64,000 bases of DNA from Prevotella sp. P2-180 (GCF_002251435.1 NZ_NPJI01000067.1:62001-126000); one strand, 5' to 3'; positions 27,571 through 36,878 are shown, counted from the stretch's first letter. Numbers and translations: made by a program. The notes: generated by a model from the sequence alone, not told the origin.

Positions 27571-28722
27571 TTAGAGATCGATAGTGACGTTAACGTCATT
27601 CCAACTATCCACGCTGTTCACATTGAAAAGGATTGGCTTAAGAATGGGGGTGCCATCATCATGGAAGCCTACGTTATTCTTCATAATGATGGTATAGTTA
27701 TATCTCTTTCCTGCTAAGAAATAATCAAGATCAGTTTGCAAGCCCGTACTAACTGATGTGTGGTCAGGTCCTTTCAAAGGAATATAAAAATAACCGTCAT
27801 CAGTTGTGTTACCTACATAAAAGGCTCCATTGTACTTCACCTTACCAGTTATCTTGAGGCAAACTAATTCCTTAGATGAAAGATTTCCACCATTGAGTGA
27901 GGCCTTTTCCCCATCCCACATATCTTTGCTCGTACCTACAACATTGTTTGTTACCGTTCCATTAGTAGCAAGCAGATATTTATTGGCATCTTTGTCCCAT
28001 ACTGTATAGCCTTCAGTATTAGAACTCGTACTAATAGTTTCTGCAGAAGTAAGTTCTGAGCTACAGCTTGAACCCGTTAAGTTTTCATAGGAAGCATTAC
28101 CGTTATTATCCACAAAAATTTTGCTATTTGCCGAAGATGTAGTGTTAATAAATTCAACATTCTTCACCTCAACTTCTACATTAGCAAGTTCCACCTTAAT
28201 TTTTACTGAATTGATCTTAGAGAATGCATGATGGAAAGTCAGAGGAACGCGCTCTTCATAGCTCTGATTTATGGCACTTGCAAAAAGAACATCCTGATTG
28301 CCAGTGGCATTGTTTATGGTCATAACTGGGCCATTAGAAGAATTAGTTGAAGCAAATACATCGCCACTCTCAGCGTATGGGAAATAGGCATAGAAATCCA
28401 TTGCTCCATTCGGCCAGAACTTTAAGTCACTCGGATTACTGTACTCCCAATGACTTGTTTCACTACTGAAATACTGTGCTACAGCCTTTCCTGTAGTACC
28501 AAGATAGAGATTGTTGTCAGAGGTATAACCTACAACACCAAAGCTACCTTCTTTCATCTTTGTAATATCAACATCACCATTTTCATAAACACGCGTCTTA
28601 TTAGAATACGCATTAAACGAGATTGTGTTTGCCTTGTCTACGAAACCCTCTTCGTTGATTTCATTTGTGCAGCTGCCAAGTGCGAGCAGGGCTGCAAATG
28701 TAAGATAACCTATTTTTTTCAT
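27571..28722 (-). CDS. Fimbrillin (Mfa-like), probable major fimbrial subunit
   Basis: 383 residues. Lipoprotein signal MKKIGYLTFAALLALGSC (Cys18), then a fimbrillin domain with KTRVYE (Arg44) as the likely maturation site, and LTFHHAFSKI, a typical fimbrillin strand pair. It lacks FISUMP modules and sits directly after the DUF5119 anchor-like gene, the position of the main pilin in such loci. In type V pili, cleavage after Arg removes the N-terminal strand and allows donor-strand polymerisation; here this is inferred. It is followed by the 32-bp inverted repeat. Confidence 0.8.
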   Translation of the reverse strand: MKKIGYLTFAALLALGSCTNEINEEGFVDKANTISFNAYSNKTRVYENGDVDITKMKEGSFGVVGYTSDNNLYLGTTGKAVAQYFSSETSHWEYSNPSDLKFWPNGAMDFYAYFPYAESGDVFASTNSSNGPVMTINNATGNQDVLFASAINQSYEERVPLTFHHAFSKINSVKIKVELANVEVEVKNVEFINTTSSANSKIFVDNNGNASYENLTGSSCSSELTSAETISTSSNTEGYTVWDKDANKYLLATNGTVTNNVVGTSKDMWDGEKASLNGGNLSSKELVCLKITGKVKYNGAFYVGNTTDDGYFYIPLKGPDHTSVSTGLQTDLDYFLAGKRYNYTIIMKNNVGFHDDGTPILKPILFNVNSVDSWNDVNVTIDL

Positions 28723-28771
28723 AATGTTAATGTATTAATTTGTAAAATGGTTTGTATTATTATCTGTTTTG

Positions 28772-29815
28772 TTATAAAATAATTTCTTGTATTATATCAT
28801 TCCACGGAACCGTTTCGGGAGCCATGCCTTGGTTCTGGTCTTCGGGTGGTGTGGGACTCGCGGGCGGAAGTTCTACTTCAAATGCCACGTCGATGTCGAG
28901 GTCAAGGTTGAGGTCAAGGTCTATCTGATGTTCCTTATACCACTCTTCAAACTGTGGTGTCACGTCTGTCTTCACCGTGTGGATGGTGTTGTCCACCAGC
29001 ACGAAATTGAGTGTAAGCTCAAATGTTTCCCCCTCTTTCAGTCTCTCGCCGTTGAAGCCGAAACTGTTGAACGACTGGGTGAGCATTGCCTCTGTGTAGT
29101 CGCTGTTGCGAAACTCGCGGTTTATGAGATTAAATGCGTATACCGTTGTCTCCTTGCTTGCTTTCCTCGTAGAGAGGTTTACCGACTTCGACAGTCCCGT
29201 CATAAACGAAGGCTGCATGCCTTTGCAGTAGTTCATTCCCTTCACGTACACTTTTACGTTTATCTTCTTCGTCACCGCCTTCTGCACTGTGTTTATCTCC
29301 CTTGACACATAGTCCCTGAAATATTCGTCGGGCATGTCGTGGAAATATTCCTTTCCTTCCGGCCGGAAGCTGACGTTTCTCACTGCCGAGACGGCGAGGT
29401 AGTTGGGATAGTCGGTGTAGACAGTGTCTGCGTCGATATACGCCTTGAAGTCGCCTAATGCCGAGCCTGTGTTGAACCTGATGCCGGGCAACTCCTCGCG
29501 GCTGTCGTTTATCAGTATCAAGTCGTAGGTGCCAGGGGCGAGCCTTATCACAGGGGTACTGTAATTGGCGTTTGGCGGCAGTTCTTCCACCAGACGACCG
29601 TTGATGGAGTCGAAGGCGAAGATGGTGACACCGTTCAGCCTGTTGTCGTCGTCGTAGCCCTTGCTTTCGGGCGAGAATGCTGTTTTGCTCCAGTCTATGT
29701 TTAGTTGCACCTTTTCCCTGCCCACTGTCTCGTAGTACAGATGGTCGCGGGAACACGCTACAGAAGTCATCATGGCGAGACCCGACAGGATATGTATGAT
29801 GGTCTTATTATTCAT
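28772..29815 (-). CDS. DUF5119 domain lipoprotein
   Basis: About 347 residues from ATG 29815, which gives a proper lipoprotein signal (GLAMMTSVACSRDHL); the frame extends further upstream but within the previous gene. The N-terminal part fits DUF5119 (QLNIDWSKTAFSPESKGYDD, then APGTYDLILINDS), a family found in Bacteroidales fimbrial loci next to DUF3575 and fimbrillin genes and related to FimB/Mfa2-type anchors. It is probably an outer-membrane anchor or assembly component. It overlaps the DUF3575 gene by eight bases. Confidence 0.82.
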   Translation of the reverse strand: MNNKTIIHILSGLAMMTSVACSRDHLYYETVGREKVQLNIDWSKTAFSPESKGYDDDNRLNGVTIFAFDSINGRLVEELPPNANYSTPVIRLAPGTYDLILINDSREELPGIRFNTGSALGDFKAYIDADTVYTDYPNYLAVSAVRNVSFRPEGKEYFHDMPDEYFRDYVSREINTVQKAVTKKINVKVYVKGMNYCKGMQPSFMTGLSKSVNLSTRKASKETTVYAFNLINREFRNSDYTEAMLTQSFNSFGFNGERLKEGETFELTLNFVLVDNTIHTVKTDVTPQFEEWYKEHQIDLDLNLDLDIDVAFEVELPPASPTPPEDQNQGMAPETVPWNDIIQEIIL

Positions 29816-30497
29816 GATGCTGTGTCTGTTTAGTTTTGGTGAATGTATATACAATCGACACGTTGAGCGACGTGGGAAGCACTGTGTTGAGCACCTTCGA
29901 CACCCATGGATAGTCCTTCACCTTGATCACTCCGTATGGAGTGTCGTCAGTCTGGGTGTATTTTTGATATTTCGTATGCACGAAACCTACCGACGCTGAA
30001 TATTCCATTTTCCATCTATTGGAGATATGGTGGGAATAACCTATCACCGGCGACACATGCCACATCGAACCCTGAACTCCACGGCGCGTCCACTGCAAGT
30101 CGTATTTGCCGCCACCTATTGTAAGTCCGGTGAAGAAAGAGGAGTATGGCTTGTCGGCATTCCCGAAATAGTATCTTGGCGTTATTGCCACATATCTCAT
30201 CTGAATGGTCTTGTGCCTTTCGGTGTTTCTCCACCAAGGATATACGAGGGTCGCTTCTGCCGTCAGATTCTTTGCCAATGGCACTTCCACTGACGCGTTG
30301 ACGAATGTCATCATGTCATACAGGAGGTTTGTCTTCACGAAGACGACTGGCTTGCATGTCGTGTCATGGCCGTAGCCCGTTTCGTTAAGAGCATTTGATT
30401 GCGCCAAAGCATTGCCATCAGACACTGTGAATATTACGACAACGACTGATAGTATCCTTTGAAACACAATCCTTATTATTTCCTGTTTTCTTTTCAT
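29808..30497 (-). CDS. DUF3575 outer-membrane barrel-like protein
   Basis: 229 residues with a signal peptide (about residues 1-33) and the DUF3575 pattern FVKTNLLYDMMTFVNASVEV, YPWWRN and RYVAITPRYYF. The alternating strands and Phe/Tyr ends suggest a small outer-membrane barrel; the family commonly opens fimbrial operons in Bacteroidales. It is the first gene of the seven-gene fimbrial unit. The promoter sits so close to the start codon that the message may be leaderless. Confidence 0.85.
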   Translation of the reverse strand: MKRKQEIIRIVFQRILSVVVVIFTVSDGNALAQSNALNETGYGHDTTCKPVVFVKTNLLYDMMTFVNASVEVPLAKNLTAEATLVYPWWRNTERHKTIQMRYVAITPRYYFGNADKPYSSFFTGLTIGGGKYDLQWTRRGVQGSMWHVSPVIGYSHHISNRWKMEYSASVGFVHTKYQKYTQTDDTPYGVIKVKDYPWVSKVLNTVLPTSLNVSIVYTFTKTKQTQHHE

Positions 30498-30501
30498 GGC
30501 G

Positions 30502-30530
30502 CAAAATTAACAAAATCTCGCAATATTCAA
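30502..30530 (-). promoter_or_regulatory. Possible promoter of the fimbrial operon
   Basis: On the minus strand a TTG box (30528-30530) is 18 bases upstream of TAATTTTG (30502-30509). The predicted RNA start (30495-30498) falls on the start codon of the DUF3575 gene. Confidence 0.5.
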
Positions 30531-30643
30531 ATGTAATTCCCCAAAAATCGTAGTTATTTTAACAAGGATTAACTTATAAATGGGAGAAATGTATTGTTCG
30601 TTAGTCTTTGGGAAGGTGTGTATTTAATATATATATAAAGGTA

Positions 30644-30686
30644 ACGTTAACAAAACGAATGTAAATGGCAAAATCACGTTAACAAA
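30644..30686 (+). promoter_or_regulatory. Paired 11-bp direct repeat upstream of the ugd promoter
   Basis: ACGTTAACAAA occurs at 30644-30654 and 30676-30686, 32 bases (three helical turns) apart, with the inner GTTAAC palindromic. The 306-base divergent gap 30498-30803 otherwise holds only the two promoters and AT-rich sequence. It may be an operator. Confidence 0.4.
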
Positions 30687-30725
30687 GTAACATTTTCACT
30701 CCCTTTATAAAAAAGGTGAAAAAGT

Positions 30726-30756
30726 TTGGAGGATTAGGGGAAAAGATGTATATTTG
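30726..30756 (+). promoter_or_regulatory. ugd promoter
   Basis: TTG at 30726-30728 and TATATTTG at 30749-30756 are 20 bases apart; the leader to the start codon is about 40 nt. Confidence 0.7.
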
Positions 30757-30803
30757 CATCCCAAAAGGATGAACCCAATATTTTCATTAAACATAATTTT
30801 CTT

Positions 30804-32126
30804 ATGAAAGACTTTAAAGACTTGAAAGTTGCAGTGGCAGGCACTGGCTATGTAGGACTGAGTATCGCAACTCTGCTGTCGCAAAACCATCAGGTGACAG
30901 CAGTGGATGTAATACCCGAAAAAGTAGAGAAACTGAACAATAAGATCTCTCCTATACAAGACGATTATATAGAGAAATATCTCGCCGAGAAAAACCTTAA
31001 CCTCAGGGCCACACTCGACGGAAGGGAGGCGTACAAAGACGCTGACTTCATCGTGATAGCTGCTCCAACCAACTACGACCCGGTGAAAAACTTCTTCGAC
31101 ACACATCATATAGAAGACGTGATAGACCTCGTGCTCGAAGTGAACCCCGACGCCGTGATGGTGATAAAGTCTACCATTCCCGTGGGATATTGCAGGTCGC
31201 TGTATGTGAAATATGCCGCAAAGGGAGTGAAGCAGTTCAACCTGCTGTTTTCGCCGGAGTTCCTGCGCGAGAGCAAGGCACTCTACGACAATCTCTACCC
31301 GAGCCGCATCATCGTGGGATACCCGAAAATCATCGACCGTGAAGACTTCAAGGAGGAGAACGACGCTATAATGAAGGTGACAGACGTGGAGAGAATGGAA
31401 CAGGCAGCCAAGACCTTCGCCGCACTGCTTCAGGAAGGGGCAATAAAGGAAGACATAGACACACTGTTTATGGGAGTGAAGGAGGCAGAAGCCGTGAAAC
31501 TCTTCGCCAACACATATCTCGCCCTGAGAGTGAGCTACTTCAACGAGCTCGACACCTACGCCGAGGTGAAGGGACTCGACACGAAGAGCATAATAGACGG
31601 TGTGGGACTCGACCCGCGCGTGGGCAACTACTATAACAACCCCTCGTTCGGCTATGGCGGCTACTGCTTGCCAAAGGACACGAAGCAGCTGCTGGCAAAC
31701 TACCAAAACGTACCGCAAAACATGATGACCGCCATCGTGGAGTCGAACAGAACAAGAAAAGACTACATTGCGGATGCGGTGCTGAGAAAGGCTGGATGGT
31801 ATGACTACAGCACTTGTAACCAGTACGAGGGACAGAAAGATCCGGTGACCATAGGTGTGTATAGGCTTACCATGAAGTCTAACTCCGACAACTTCCGTCA
31901 GTCGGCCATACAGGGCATCATGAAGAGAATAAAGGCGAAGGGCGCAGAGATAATCGTCTACGAGCCCACACTGGAAGACGGCACCTCGTTCTTTGGCAGC
32001 AAGGTGGTGAACGACATCAACGTGTTCAAGGCCAAGAGCCACGCCATCATCGCCAACCGCTACGACCCCTGCTTGGACGACGTGGAGGAAAAGGTGTATA
32101 CAAGAGACATCTTCAGAAGAGACTAA
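30804..32126 (+). CDS. ugd: UDP-glucose 6-dehydrogenase
   Basis: 440 residues. The NAD-binding start [17 protein letters not shown], the central [20 protein letters not shown], and the catalytic cysteine in [14 protein letters not shown] (about residue 290) identify the UDP-glucose/GDP-mannose dehydrogenase family. Oxidation of UDP-glucose to UDP-glucuronate supplies surface polysaccharide synthesis. The choice of UDP-glucose over related donors is by overall similarity. It is a single gene between the fimbrial locus and htpG. Confidence 0.92.
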   Translation: MKDFKDLKVAVAGTGYVGLSIATLLSQNHQVTAVDVIPEKVEKLNNKISPIQDDYIEKYLAEKNLNLRATLDGREAYKDADFIVIAAPTNYDPVKNFFDTHHIEDVIDLVLEVNPDAVMVIKSTIPVGYCRSLYVKYAAKGVKQFNLLFSPEFLRESKALYDNLYPSRIIVGYPKIIDREDFKEENDAIMKVTDVERMEQAAKTFAALLQEGAIKEDIDTLFMGVKEAEAVKLFANTYLALRVSYFNELDTYAEVKGLDTKSIIDGVGLDPRVGNYYNNPSFGYGGYCLPKDTKQLLANYQNVPQNMMTAIVESNRTRKDYIADAVLRKAGWYDYSTCNQYEGQKDPVTIGVYRLTMKSNSDNFRQSAIQGIMKRIKAKGAEIIVYEPTLEDGTSFFGSKVVNDINVFKAKSHAIIANRYDPCLDDVEEKVYTRDIFRRD

Positions 32127-32143
32127 GAGGAAGTTAAAGAAGT

Positions 32144-32167
32144 TGTCAGCGTCTGACATTTTGTCAG
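32144..32167 (+). promoter_or_regulatory. Alternating half-site operator upstream of htpG
   Basis: TGTCAG (32144-32149), CTGACA (32153-32158) and TGTCAG (32162-32167) stand exactly 9 bases apart with 3-base spacers, so two overlapping inverted repeats share the middle half-site. It lies 35-55 bases upstream of a sigma-54-like promoter and 96 bases before the htpG start. Confidence 0.65.
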
Positions 32168-32200
32168 TATATGGGTGCATGGTTATGAAAGGATATACCT

Positions 32201-32217
32201 TTGGCATAGTTTTTGTG
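32201..32217 (+). promoter_or_regulatory. Sigma-54-like promoter of htpG
   Basis: TTGGCATAGTTTTTGTG matches the -24/-12 pattern TTGGCAC-N5-TTGCW with 15 of the key positions; the -12 GC is GT here. A TACCTTTG string overlaps it at 32196-32203 but has no TTG box at the usual distance, so the sigma-54 reading is preferred, with moderate confidence. Confidence 0.5.
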
Positions 32218-32262
32218 AAGGCGAAAGCAGAAAAAGAATGTATAAGTAAAACATAAACAGCT

Positions 32263-34317
32263 ATGCAAAAAGGAAATATCGGGGTTACGACAGAGAATAT
32301 CTTCCCCGTAATCAAAAAGTTCTTGTATTCTGACCATGAGATCTTCCTGCGTGAAATGGTTTCAAATGCTGTGGACGCAACACAGAAAATGAAAACACTC
32401 GCCGAAAGAGGTGACTTCAAAGGCGAACTGGGCGACCTGACAGTAAGGGTGAACCTGAACGAAAAGGAAGGCACGCTGACCATCAGCGACCGTGGTATCG
32501 GTATGACCGAGGAGGAAATAGACAAGTATATCAATCAGATAGCCTTCTCGGGCGTGAACGACTTCCTTGAGAAATATAAGGACAACGCCAACAACATCAT
32601 CGGACATTTCGGACTTGGATTCTACTCCTCGTTTATGGTGAGCAAGAAGGTGGAAATCATCACCAAGAGCTATAAGGACGGAGCAAAGGCTGTGAAATGG
32701 AGCTGCGACGGTTCGCCGGCTTACGAGATTGACGATGCCGAGCGCGAAAGCCGAGGAACAGACATCATCCTACACATTGACGACGACTGCAAGGAATTTC
32801 TTGAGAAAGCCACCATCCAGGGACTGCTCAACAAGTACTGCAAGTTTATGCCAGTGCCTGTGGCATTCGGAAAGAAGACAGAGTGGAAGGATGGTAAGGA
32901 CCAGGAAACCGACGAGGATAATATTATTAATAATGTTGAGCCGCTTTGGACAAAGACTCCAAGCTCGCTGAAAGACGAGGACTACAAGTCGTTCTATCGC
33001 ACGCTCTACCCAATGCAGGACGAACCGCTGTTCTGGATTCACCTCAACGTGGACTATCCGTTCAACCTCACCGGTATCCTCTACTTCCCACGCATCAAGT
33101 CAAACATCGAACTGCAGCGCAACAAGATACAGCTCTACTGCAACCAGGTGTTCGTGACCGACCAGGTGGAAGGCATTGTACCTGAGTTCCTCACACTGCT
33201 CCATGGCGTGATTGACTCTCCTGACATCCCGCTGAACGTAAGCCGCTCATATCTGCAGAGCGACCGCGACGTGAAGAAAATCTCAACATATATCACCAAG
33301 AAGGTGGGCGACCGCCTGAACAGCATCTTCAAGGAAGACCGCAAGGCCTACGAGGAGAAATGGGACGACTTGAAGATATTCATCAACTATGGCATGCTCA
33401 GCGACCCTTCGTTCTACGACCGCGCCAAGGACTTCGCCATGATGAAGGACACAGAGGGCAAGCACTTCACCTTTGACGAATACCGCACACTCATAAAGGA
33501 CAACCAGACCGACAAAGACGGTAATCTCATCTATCTGTATGCCACCAACAAGGAAGAGCAGTACAGCTACATAGAGACTGCCAAGGCAAAGGGCTACAGC
33601 GTGCTGATGATGGACGGCGAACTCGACGTGCCAACGGCTTCGATGCTTGAGCAGAAACTGGAGAAGAGCCACTTCACACGTGTGGATAGCGACATCATAG
33701 AGCGCATCATCGTGAAGGAGGACGCAAAGAAGGAGACTCTCGAGGCTGGACGCAAGGACAACCTCTCGCAGGTGTTCACATCGCAGCTGCCGAAGATGGA
33801 GAAGGCTGAGATTTATGTAGACGTGGAGCCGATGGGCGAACAGGCTCAGCCGGTAATCATCACACAGAGCGAGTATATGCGCCGTATGAAGGACATGAGC
33901 CGCCTGCAGGCTGGAATGAGCTTCTATGCCCAGATGCCCGACTCATACTCAATGGTGCTCAACTCCGACCATCCGCTGGTTAAGAAGGTGCTCGACGACT
34001 GCGAGGCTAACACCGCTGAGGCTCTCAAGCCCATAGAAAGCGAAATAAAGGGACAAGAAGCACGACTCGCCGCCCTGAGACAGATTCAAGACAAAAAGAA
34101 GCCTGAGGAAGTGACACAGGAGGAGAAGGACGACGTGAAGAACACTCAGAAGGCCATCGACGACGAGAAAGCTAAGAAGCGCGACGTGATTGCCGGATAT
34201 GCCAAAGGCAACAGCATCGTCCACCAACTCATCGACCTCGCACTGCTGCAAAACGGCATGCTGAAGGGAGAGGCTCTCGACAAGTTCCTTAAGCGGTCGA
34301 TAGAGTTGATAAAGTAA
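32263..34317 (+). CDS. htpG: Molecular chaperone HtpG (bacterial Hsp90)
   Basis: 684 residues. The GHKL ATPase domain shows EMVSNAVDATQKM, DRGIGMTEEEID and GHFGLGFYSSFMV; the middle domain has NVSRSYLQSD. It refolds or remodels client proteins in an ATP cycle in the cytosol. Near the C-terminus a Lys/Glu-rich segment (about residues 600-640) is longer than in E. coli HtpG, which accounts for the greater length. It is a single gene with an upstream half-site array and a sigma-54-like promoter, fitting stress control. Confidence 0.97.
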   Translation: MQKGNIGVTTENIFPVIKKFLYSDHEIFLREMVSNAVDATQKMKTLAERGDFKGELGDLTVRVNLNEKEGTLTISDRGIGMTEEEIDKYINQIAFSGVNDFLEKYKDNANNIIGHFGLGFYSSFMVSKKVEIITKSYKDGAKAVKWSCDGSPAYEIDDAERESRGTDIILHIDDDCKEFLEKATIQGLLNKYCKFMPVPVAFGKKTEWKDGKDQETDEDNIINNVEPLWTKTPSSLKDEDYKSFYRTLYPMQDEPLFWIHLNVDYPFNLTGILYFPRIKSNIELQRNKIQLYCNQVFVTDQVEGIVPEFLTLLHGVIDSPDIPLNVSRSYLQSDRDVKKISTYITKKVGDRLNSIFKEDRKAYEEKWDDLKIFINYGMLSDPSFYDRAKDFAMMKDTEGKHFTFDEYRTLIKDNQTDKDGNLIYLYATNKEEQYSYIETAKAKGYSVLMMDGELDVPTASMLEQKLEKSHFTRVDSDIIERIIVKEDAKKETLEAGRKDNLSQVFTSQLPKMEKAEIYVDVEPMGEQAQPVIITQSEYMRRMKDMSRLQAGMSFYAQMPDSYSMVLNSDHPLVKKVLDDCEANTAEALKPIESEIKGQEARLAALRQIQDKKKPEEVTQEEKDDVKNTQKAIDDEKAKKRDVIAGYAKGNSIVHQLIDLALLQNGMLKGEALDKFLKRSIELIK

Positions 34318-34387
34318 TATTTCCCTTGAAATACATCAAGAACTATGCCTTTTCTGATGTTTTTTAGCAAAAAGTAGGGAAAAAATT

Positions 34388-34418
34388 TGGTGGTTACAAA
34401 AAAAGTCAGTACCTTTGC
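34388..34418 (+). promoter_or_regulatory. Promoter of the tandem tRNA-Arg genes
   Basis: TTG at 34388-34390 and TACCTTTG at 34411-34418 are 20 bases apart, ending 30 bases before the first tRNA. Confidence 0.8.
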
Positions 34419-34448
34419 ACACGCAATTCAGAAATGAGGTGCCTGAAA

Positions 34449-34522
34449 GGTTCCGTAGCTCAACTGAATAGAGCATCTGACTACGGATCAGAAGGTTGTG
34501 GGTTTGAATCCCGCCGGAATCA
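34449..34522 (+). tRNA. tRNA-Arg (anticodon ACG), copy 1
   Basis: A 74-base cloverleaf: acceptor GGTTCCG pairs with CGGAATC, with A as discriminator; the anticodon stem TCTGA/TCAGA encloses loop CTACGGA, so the anticodon is ACG (arginine CGN codons after A34 editing to inosine). The T-arm contains GGTTTGAATCCC. CCA is not encoded. Confidence 0.95.
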
Positions 34523-34555
34523 CAAAGGACTCATGATGATAGCATAATACGGATT

Positions 34556-34629
34556 GGTTCCGTAGCTCAACTGAATAGAGCATCTGACTACGGATCAGAA
34601 GGTTGTGGGTTTGAATCCCGCCGGAATCA
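34556..34629 (+). tRNA. tRNA-Arg (anticodon ACG), copy 2
   Basis: Identical in sequence to the first copy over all 74 bases and 33 bases downstream of it. The two are co-transcribed from one promoter and end at a shared terminator. Confidence 0.95.
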
Positions 34630-34634
34630 CAGAC

Positions 34635-34670
34635 AAAAAGAGCGATTATCATCAGATAATCGCTCTTTTT
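34635..34670 (+). terminator. Terminator of the tRNA-Arg unit
   Basis: A 16-bp perfect stem (34635-34650 with 34655-34670) around ATCA, flanked by A-run and T-run, so it can work on both strands. It also faces the convergent queF gene, whose stop is at 34696. Confidence 0.85.
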
Positions 34671-34695
34671 GTTTTTCTATTGCCATACACGGGAG

Positions 34696-35154
34696 TTACT
34701 CGTGTATGGCAAAGCGATGAGAGGCTAGTTCCTCGTATTTCGTGCCTGGACGACCGTAGTTGGCATAGGGATGGATGCTGATGCCGCCACGGGGAGTGAA
34801 AAGTCCCACAACCTCAATGTATTTCGGGTCCATGAGGCGGATGAGGTCTTTCATGATGATGTTTACACAGTCTTCGTGGAAGTCGCCGTGGTTGCGGAAA
34901 CTGAAGAGGTAGAGTTTGAGGCTCTTGCTTTCCACCATCTTCACGTCGGGAATGTAGCGGATGACAATCTCGGCGAAATCTGGCTGTCCGGTGATGGGAC
35001 AGAGCGATGTGAACTCAGGGCAGTTGAATTTCACCCAGTAGTCGTTCTCTGGATGCTTGTTAGTGAATGTCTCAAGCACTTCTGGAGCATAGTCCATTGC
35101 ATATTCCGTTTTCTTGCCTAATGCCTTCAGGCCTTCGTCTGTTCTTGTTGTCAT
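34696..35154 (-). CDS. queF: 7-cyano-7-deazaguanine reductase QueF (preQ0 to preQ1)
   Basis: 152 residues. The catalytic cysteine lies in [16 protein letters not shown] and the signature [20 protein letters not shown] is complete; this is the short unimodular type. It reduces preQ0 to preQ1 with NADPH in queuosine synthesis. It is seven bases downstream of a YhhQ-type transporter gene on the same strand, the expected salvage partner. No preQ1 riboswitch was seen upstream. Confidence 0.96.
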   Translation of the reverse strand: MTTRTDEGLKALGKKTEYAMDYAPEVLETFTNKHPENDYWVKFNCPEFTSLCPITGQPDFAEIVIRYIPDVKMVESKSLKLYLFSFRNHGDFHEDCVNIIMKDLIRLMDPKYIEVVGLFTPRGGISIHPYANYGRPGTKYEELASHRFAIHE

Positions 35155-35161
35155 AATTTTA

Positions 35162-35857
35162 TCAGTTGTCGAATTCCTTTATCTTGAAAATGTTATAATC
35201 GATGTCGTTATCGAAAGTGTCAGTTTCTTCATATCGCTTTGTGGCTCTCACCACTCGTATGGTGATAGGGAGAATGAGAACCTCGTAGAGCGTCTTCAGG
35301 AAAATCTGTGAAATGATGAGCACAGGGATTTCCCCGTTGGGCACGACTCCCCAAAGAGCTATGGGGAAGAAGATGACAGAGTCGGCAGTTTCGCCGAACA
35401 CAGTGCTGAGAATGGCACGCAGCGAGAAATGCCTGCCGCCTGACGACACCTTCATGCGGCTCATGACGTAGGCGTTGATGAACGAGCCTACGATGAAGGC
35501 AAGGAAAGAGGCGAAGGCTATGCGTGGAGCTAAGCCGAAGATGGCGTGGAAGCCTGCGTCGTTGGTCCAGTAGGGTGCTCCAGGCAGTGCGTCGCAGAGT
35601 GCGCCGAAGCTGACGAAGATGAAGTTCATGGCGAAGCCGTACCAAATAAGGAGGCGGGTCTTGGAGTAGCCCCACACCTCGCATACGCAGTCGTTGATGA
35701 TGTAAGACACAGGGAAGACGATGAGACCTCCGGTGAGGCTTAACGGTCCGAGTGTCATCTGCTTTGTTTCCAATACGTTTGCCGTGATGAGGCAAACGCA
35801 GAAGAGCATGCCGAAAAGCATGAACAGCACGCTCACTTGGCGTTTGTTTTCTTTCAT
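35162..35857 (-). CDS. Queuosine precursor transporter (YhhQ/DUF165 family)
   Basis: 231 residues with about six membrane segments. Family motifs are [14 protein letters not shown] near residue 55, [17 protein letters not shown] near 155 and [12 protein letters not shown] near 185. The family imports queuine or preQ0/preQ1. It precedes queF by seven bases in the same unit, supporting the role. Confidence 0.92.
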   Translation of the reverse strand: MKENKRQVSVLFMLFGMLFCVCLITANVLETKQMTLGPLSLTGGLIVFPVSYIINDCVCEVWGYSKTRLLIWYGFAMNFIFVSFGALCDALPGAPYWTNDAGFHAIFGLAPRIAFASFLAFIVGSFINAYVMSRMKVSSGGRHFSLRAILSTVFGETADSVIFFPIALWGVVPNGEIPVLIISQIFLKTLYEVLILPITIRVVRATKRYEETDTFDNDIDYNIFKIKEFDN

Positions 35858-35906
35858 GTTGTTGTTTTTTAGAGGAGGTTAGACAATGACTCCTGTGTGT
35901 GGTGGA

Positions 35907-36878
35907 TTAATGTTGGATGGCGCTATATAGAAGGAAGGATAAATAGGCTGCGAAGCCTGCCGTGAGCACGGCACCTTCCCATCTCTCCACCCTAAGTTTA
36001 GTGAAGGAGAACAGCCAGAGAACGAGCATCGACAGTCCCATGGTGGAGATGTCGACTACGGAGATGCCGTTGATCTGCATGGGGCAGATGACTGCCGTGG
36101 TGCCGAGAATGGCGAGCGTGTTGAACACGTTGCTTCCTATGACGTTGCCAATGGCCATGGCAGAGTTGCCTTTCTTTGCAGCCACCACGCTTGTGGCGAG
36201 TTCTGGCAGTGAGGTGCCGCCAGCCACTATGGTGAGTCCTATGATGCCTTCACTTACGCCGAGTGCCGTGGCCACGTTGGATGCCGACTCCACGAAGACG
36301 TTGCTGCCATAGATGAGCATTGCCAGTCCAAGAAGGAAGAACATGGTGTTTTTGGCTATGCTTTCTTTCTTGGCTGAGGTCTGTGGTGATGGTTGCTGCG
36401 GTGTGGCTTTATGTGCCGTCTTTAGTGTCACTCCCATGAATGTGGAAAAGATGACAAGCAGTATGATGCCGTCGAGGCGGCTTATCACATTGCCGTTGAT
36501 GGAAGGTGAAAGGCTGTCGAAACAAAGACAAAGGAACACTACCGCCGAGGCGATGGCCCATAGCATGTCTTTGCTCACTGTAGCTCGTGTGACGCTAATA
36601 GGAGTCACCATGGCGGTGACGCCCACTATGAGCAGCACGTTGAAGATATTACTTCCCACCACGTTTCCCACTGCCATGTCGGGAGTGCCCTTGATGGCCG
36701 ACATGAAGCTTACGAAAAACTCCGGTGCCGATGTGCCTGCGGCAACGATGGTTAGTCCGATGACCATCTCCGGTATGTTCATCCTTCTTGCCAAGGCAGA
36801 CACTCCTGCAGTGAGGCGGTCGGCGCCGTATAGCACAGCAGCTATGCCCAGCACTATCAGTATTATGTCGAGAATCAT
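35907..36878 (-). CDS. Calcium/sodium antiporter, CaCA family (YrbG-like)
   Basis: 323 residues and ten hydrophobic segments in two inverted halves. The two ion-binding alpha repeats are visible: GTSAPEFFVSFMSAIKGTPD (about residues 49-68) and GGTSLPELATSVVAAKKGNS (about 222-241), each followed by GNVVGSNIFN or GNVIGSNVFN. It should exchange Ca2+ or a similar cation for Na+ or H+ across the inner membrane. It lies 9 bases after the purN stop. Confidence 0.93.
   Translation of the reverse strand: MILDIILIVLGIAAVLYGADRLTAGVSALARRMNIPEMVIGLTIVAAGTSAPEFFVSFMSAIKGTPDMAVGNVVGSNIFNVLLIVGVTAMVTPISVTRATVSKDMLWAIASAVVFLCLCFDSLSPSINGNVISRLDGIILLVIFSTFMGVTLKTAHKATPQQPSPQTSAKKESIAKNTMFFLLGLAMLIYGSNVFVESASNVATALGVSEGIIGLTIVAGGTSLPELATSVVAAKKGNSAMAIGNVIGSNVFNTLAILGTTAVICPMQINGISVVDISTMGLSMLVLWLFSFTKLRVERWEGAVLTAGFAAYLSFLLYSAIQH

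Noticed and set aside
30705..32534. 609-codon open frame on the minus strand opposite ugd and the htpG start
   Set aside because: The plus strand carries two clear conserved genes there, and the minus frame gives a His/Val/Leu-rich protein with no family pattern; long antisense frames are common opposite such codon use.
34449..34629. Direct repeat of about 107 bases as an insertion-type repeat
   Set aside because: The repeated parts are simply the two identical tRNA-Arg genes.
35858..35906. preQ1 riboswitch upstream of the queuosine transporter
   Set aside because: The 49-base gap shows no conserved H-type pseudoknot elements.
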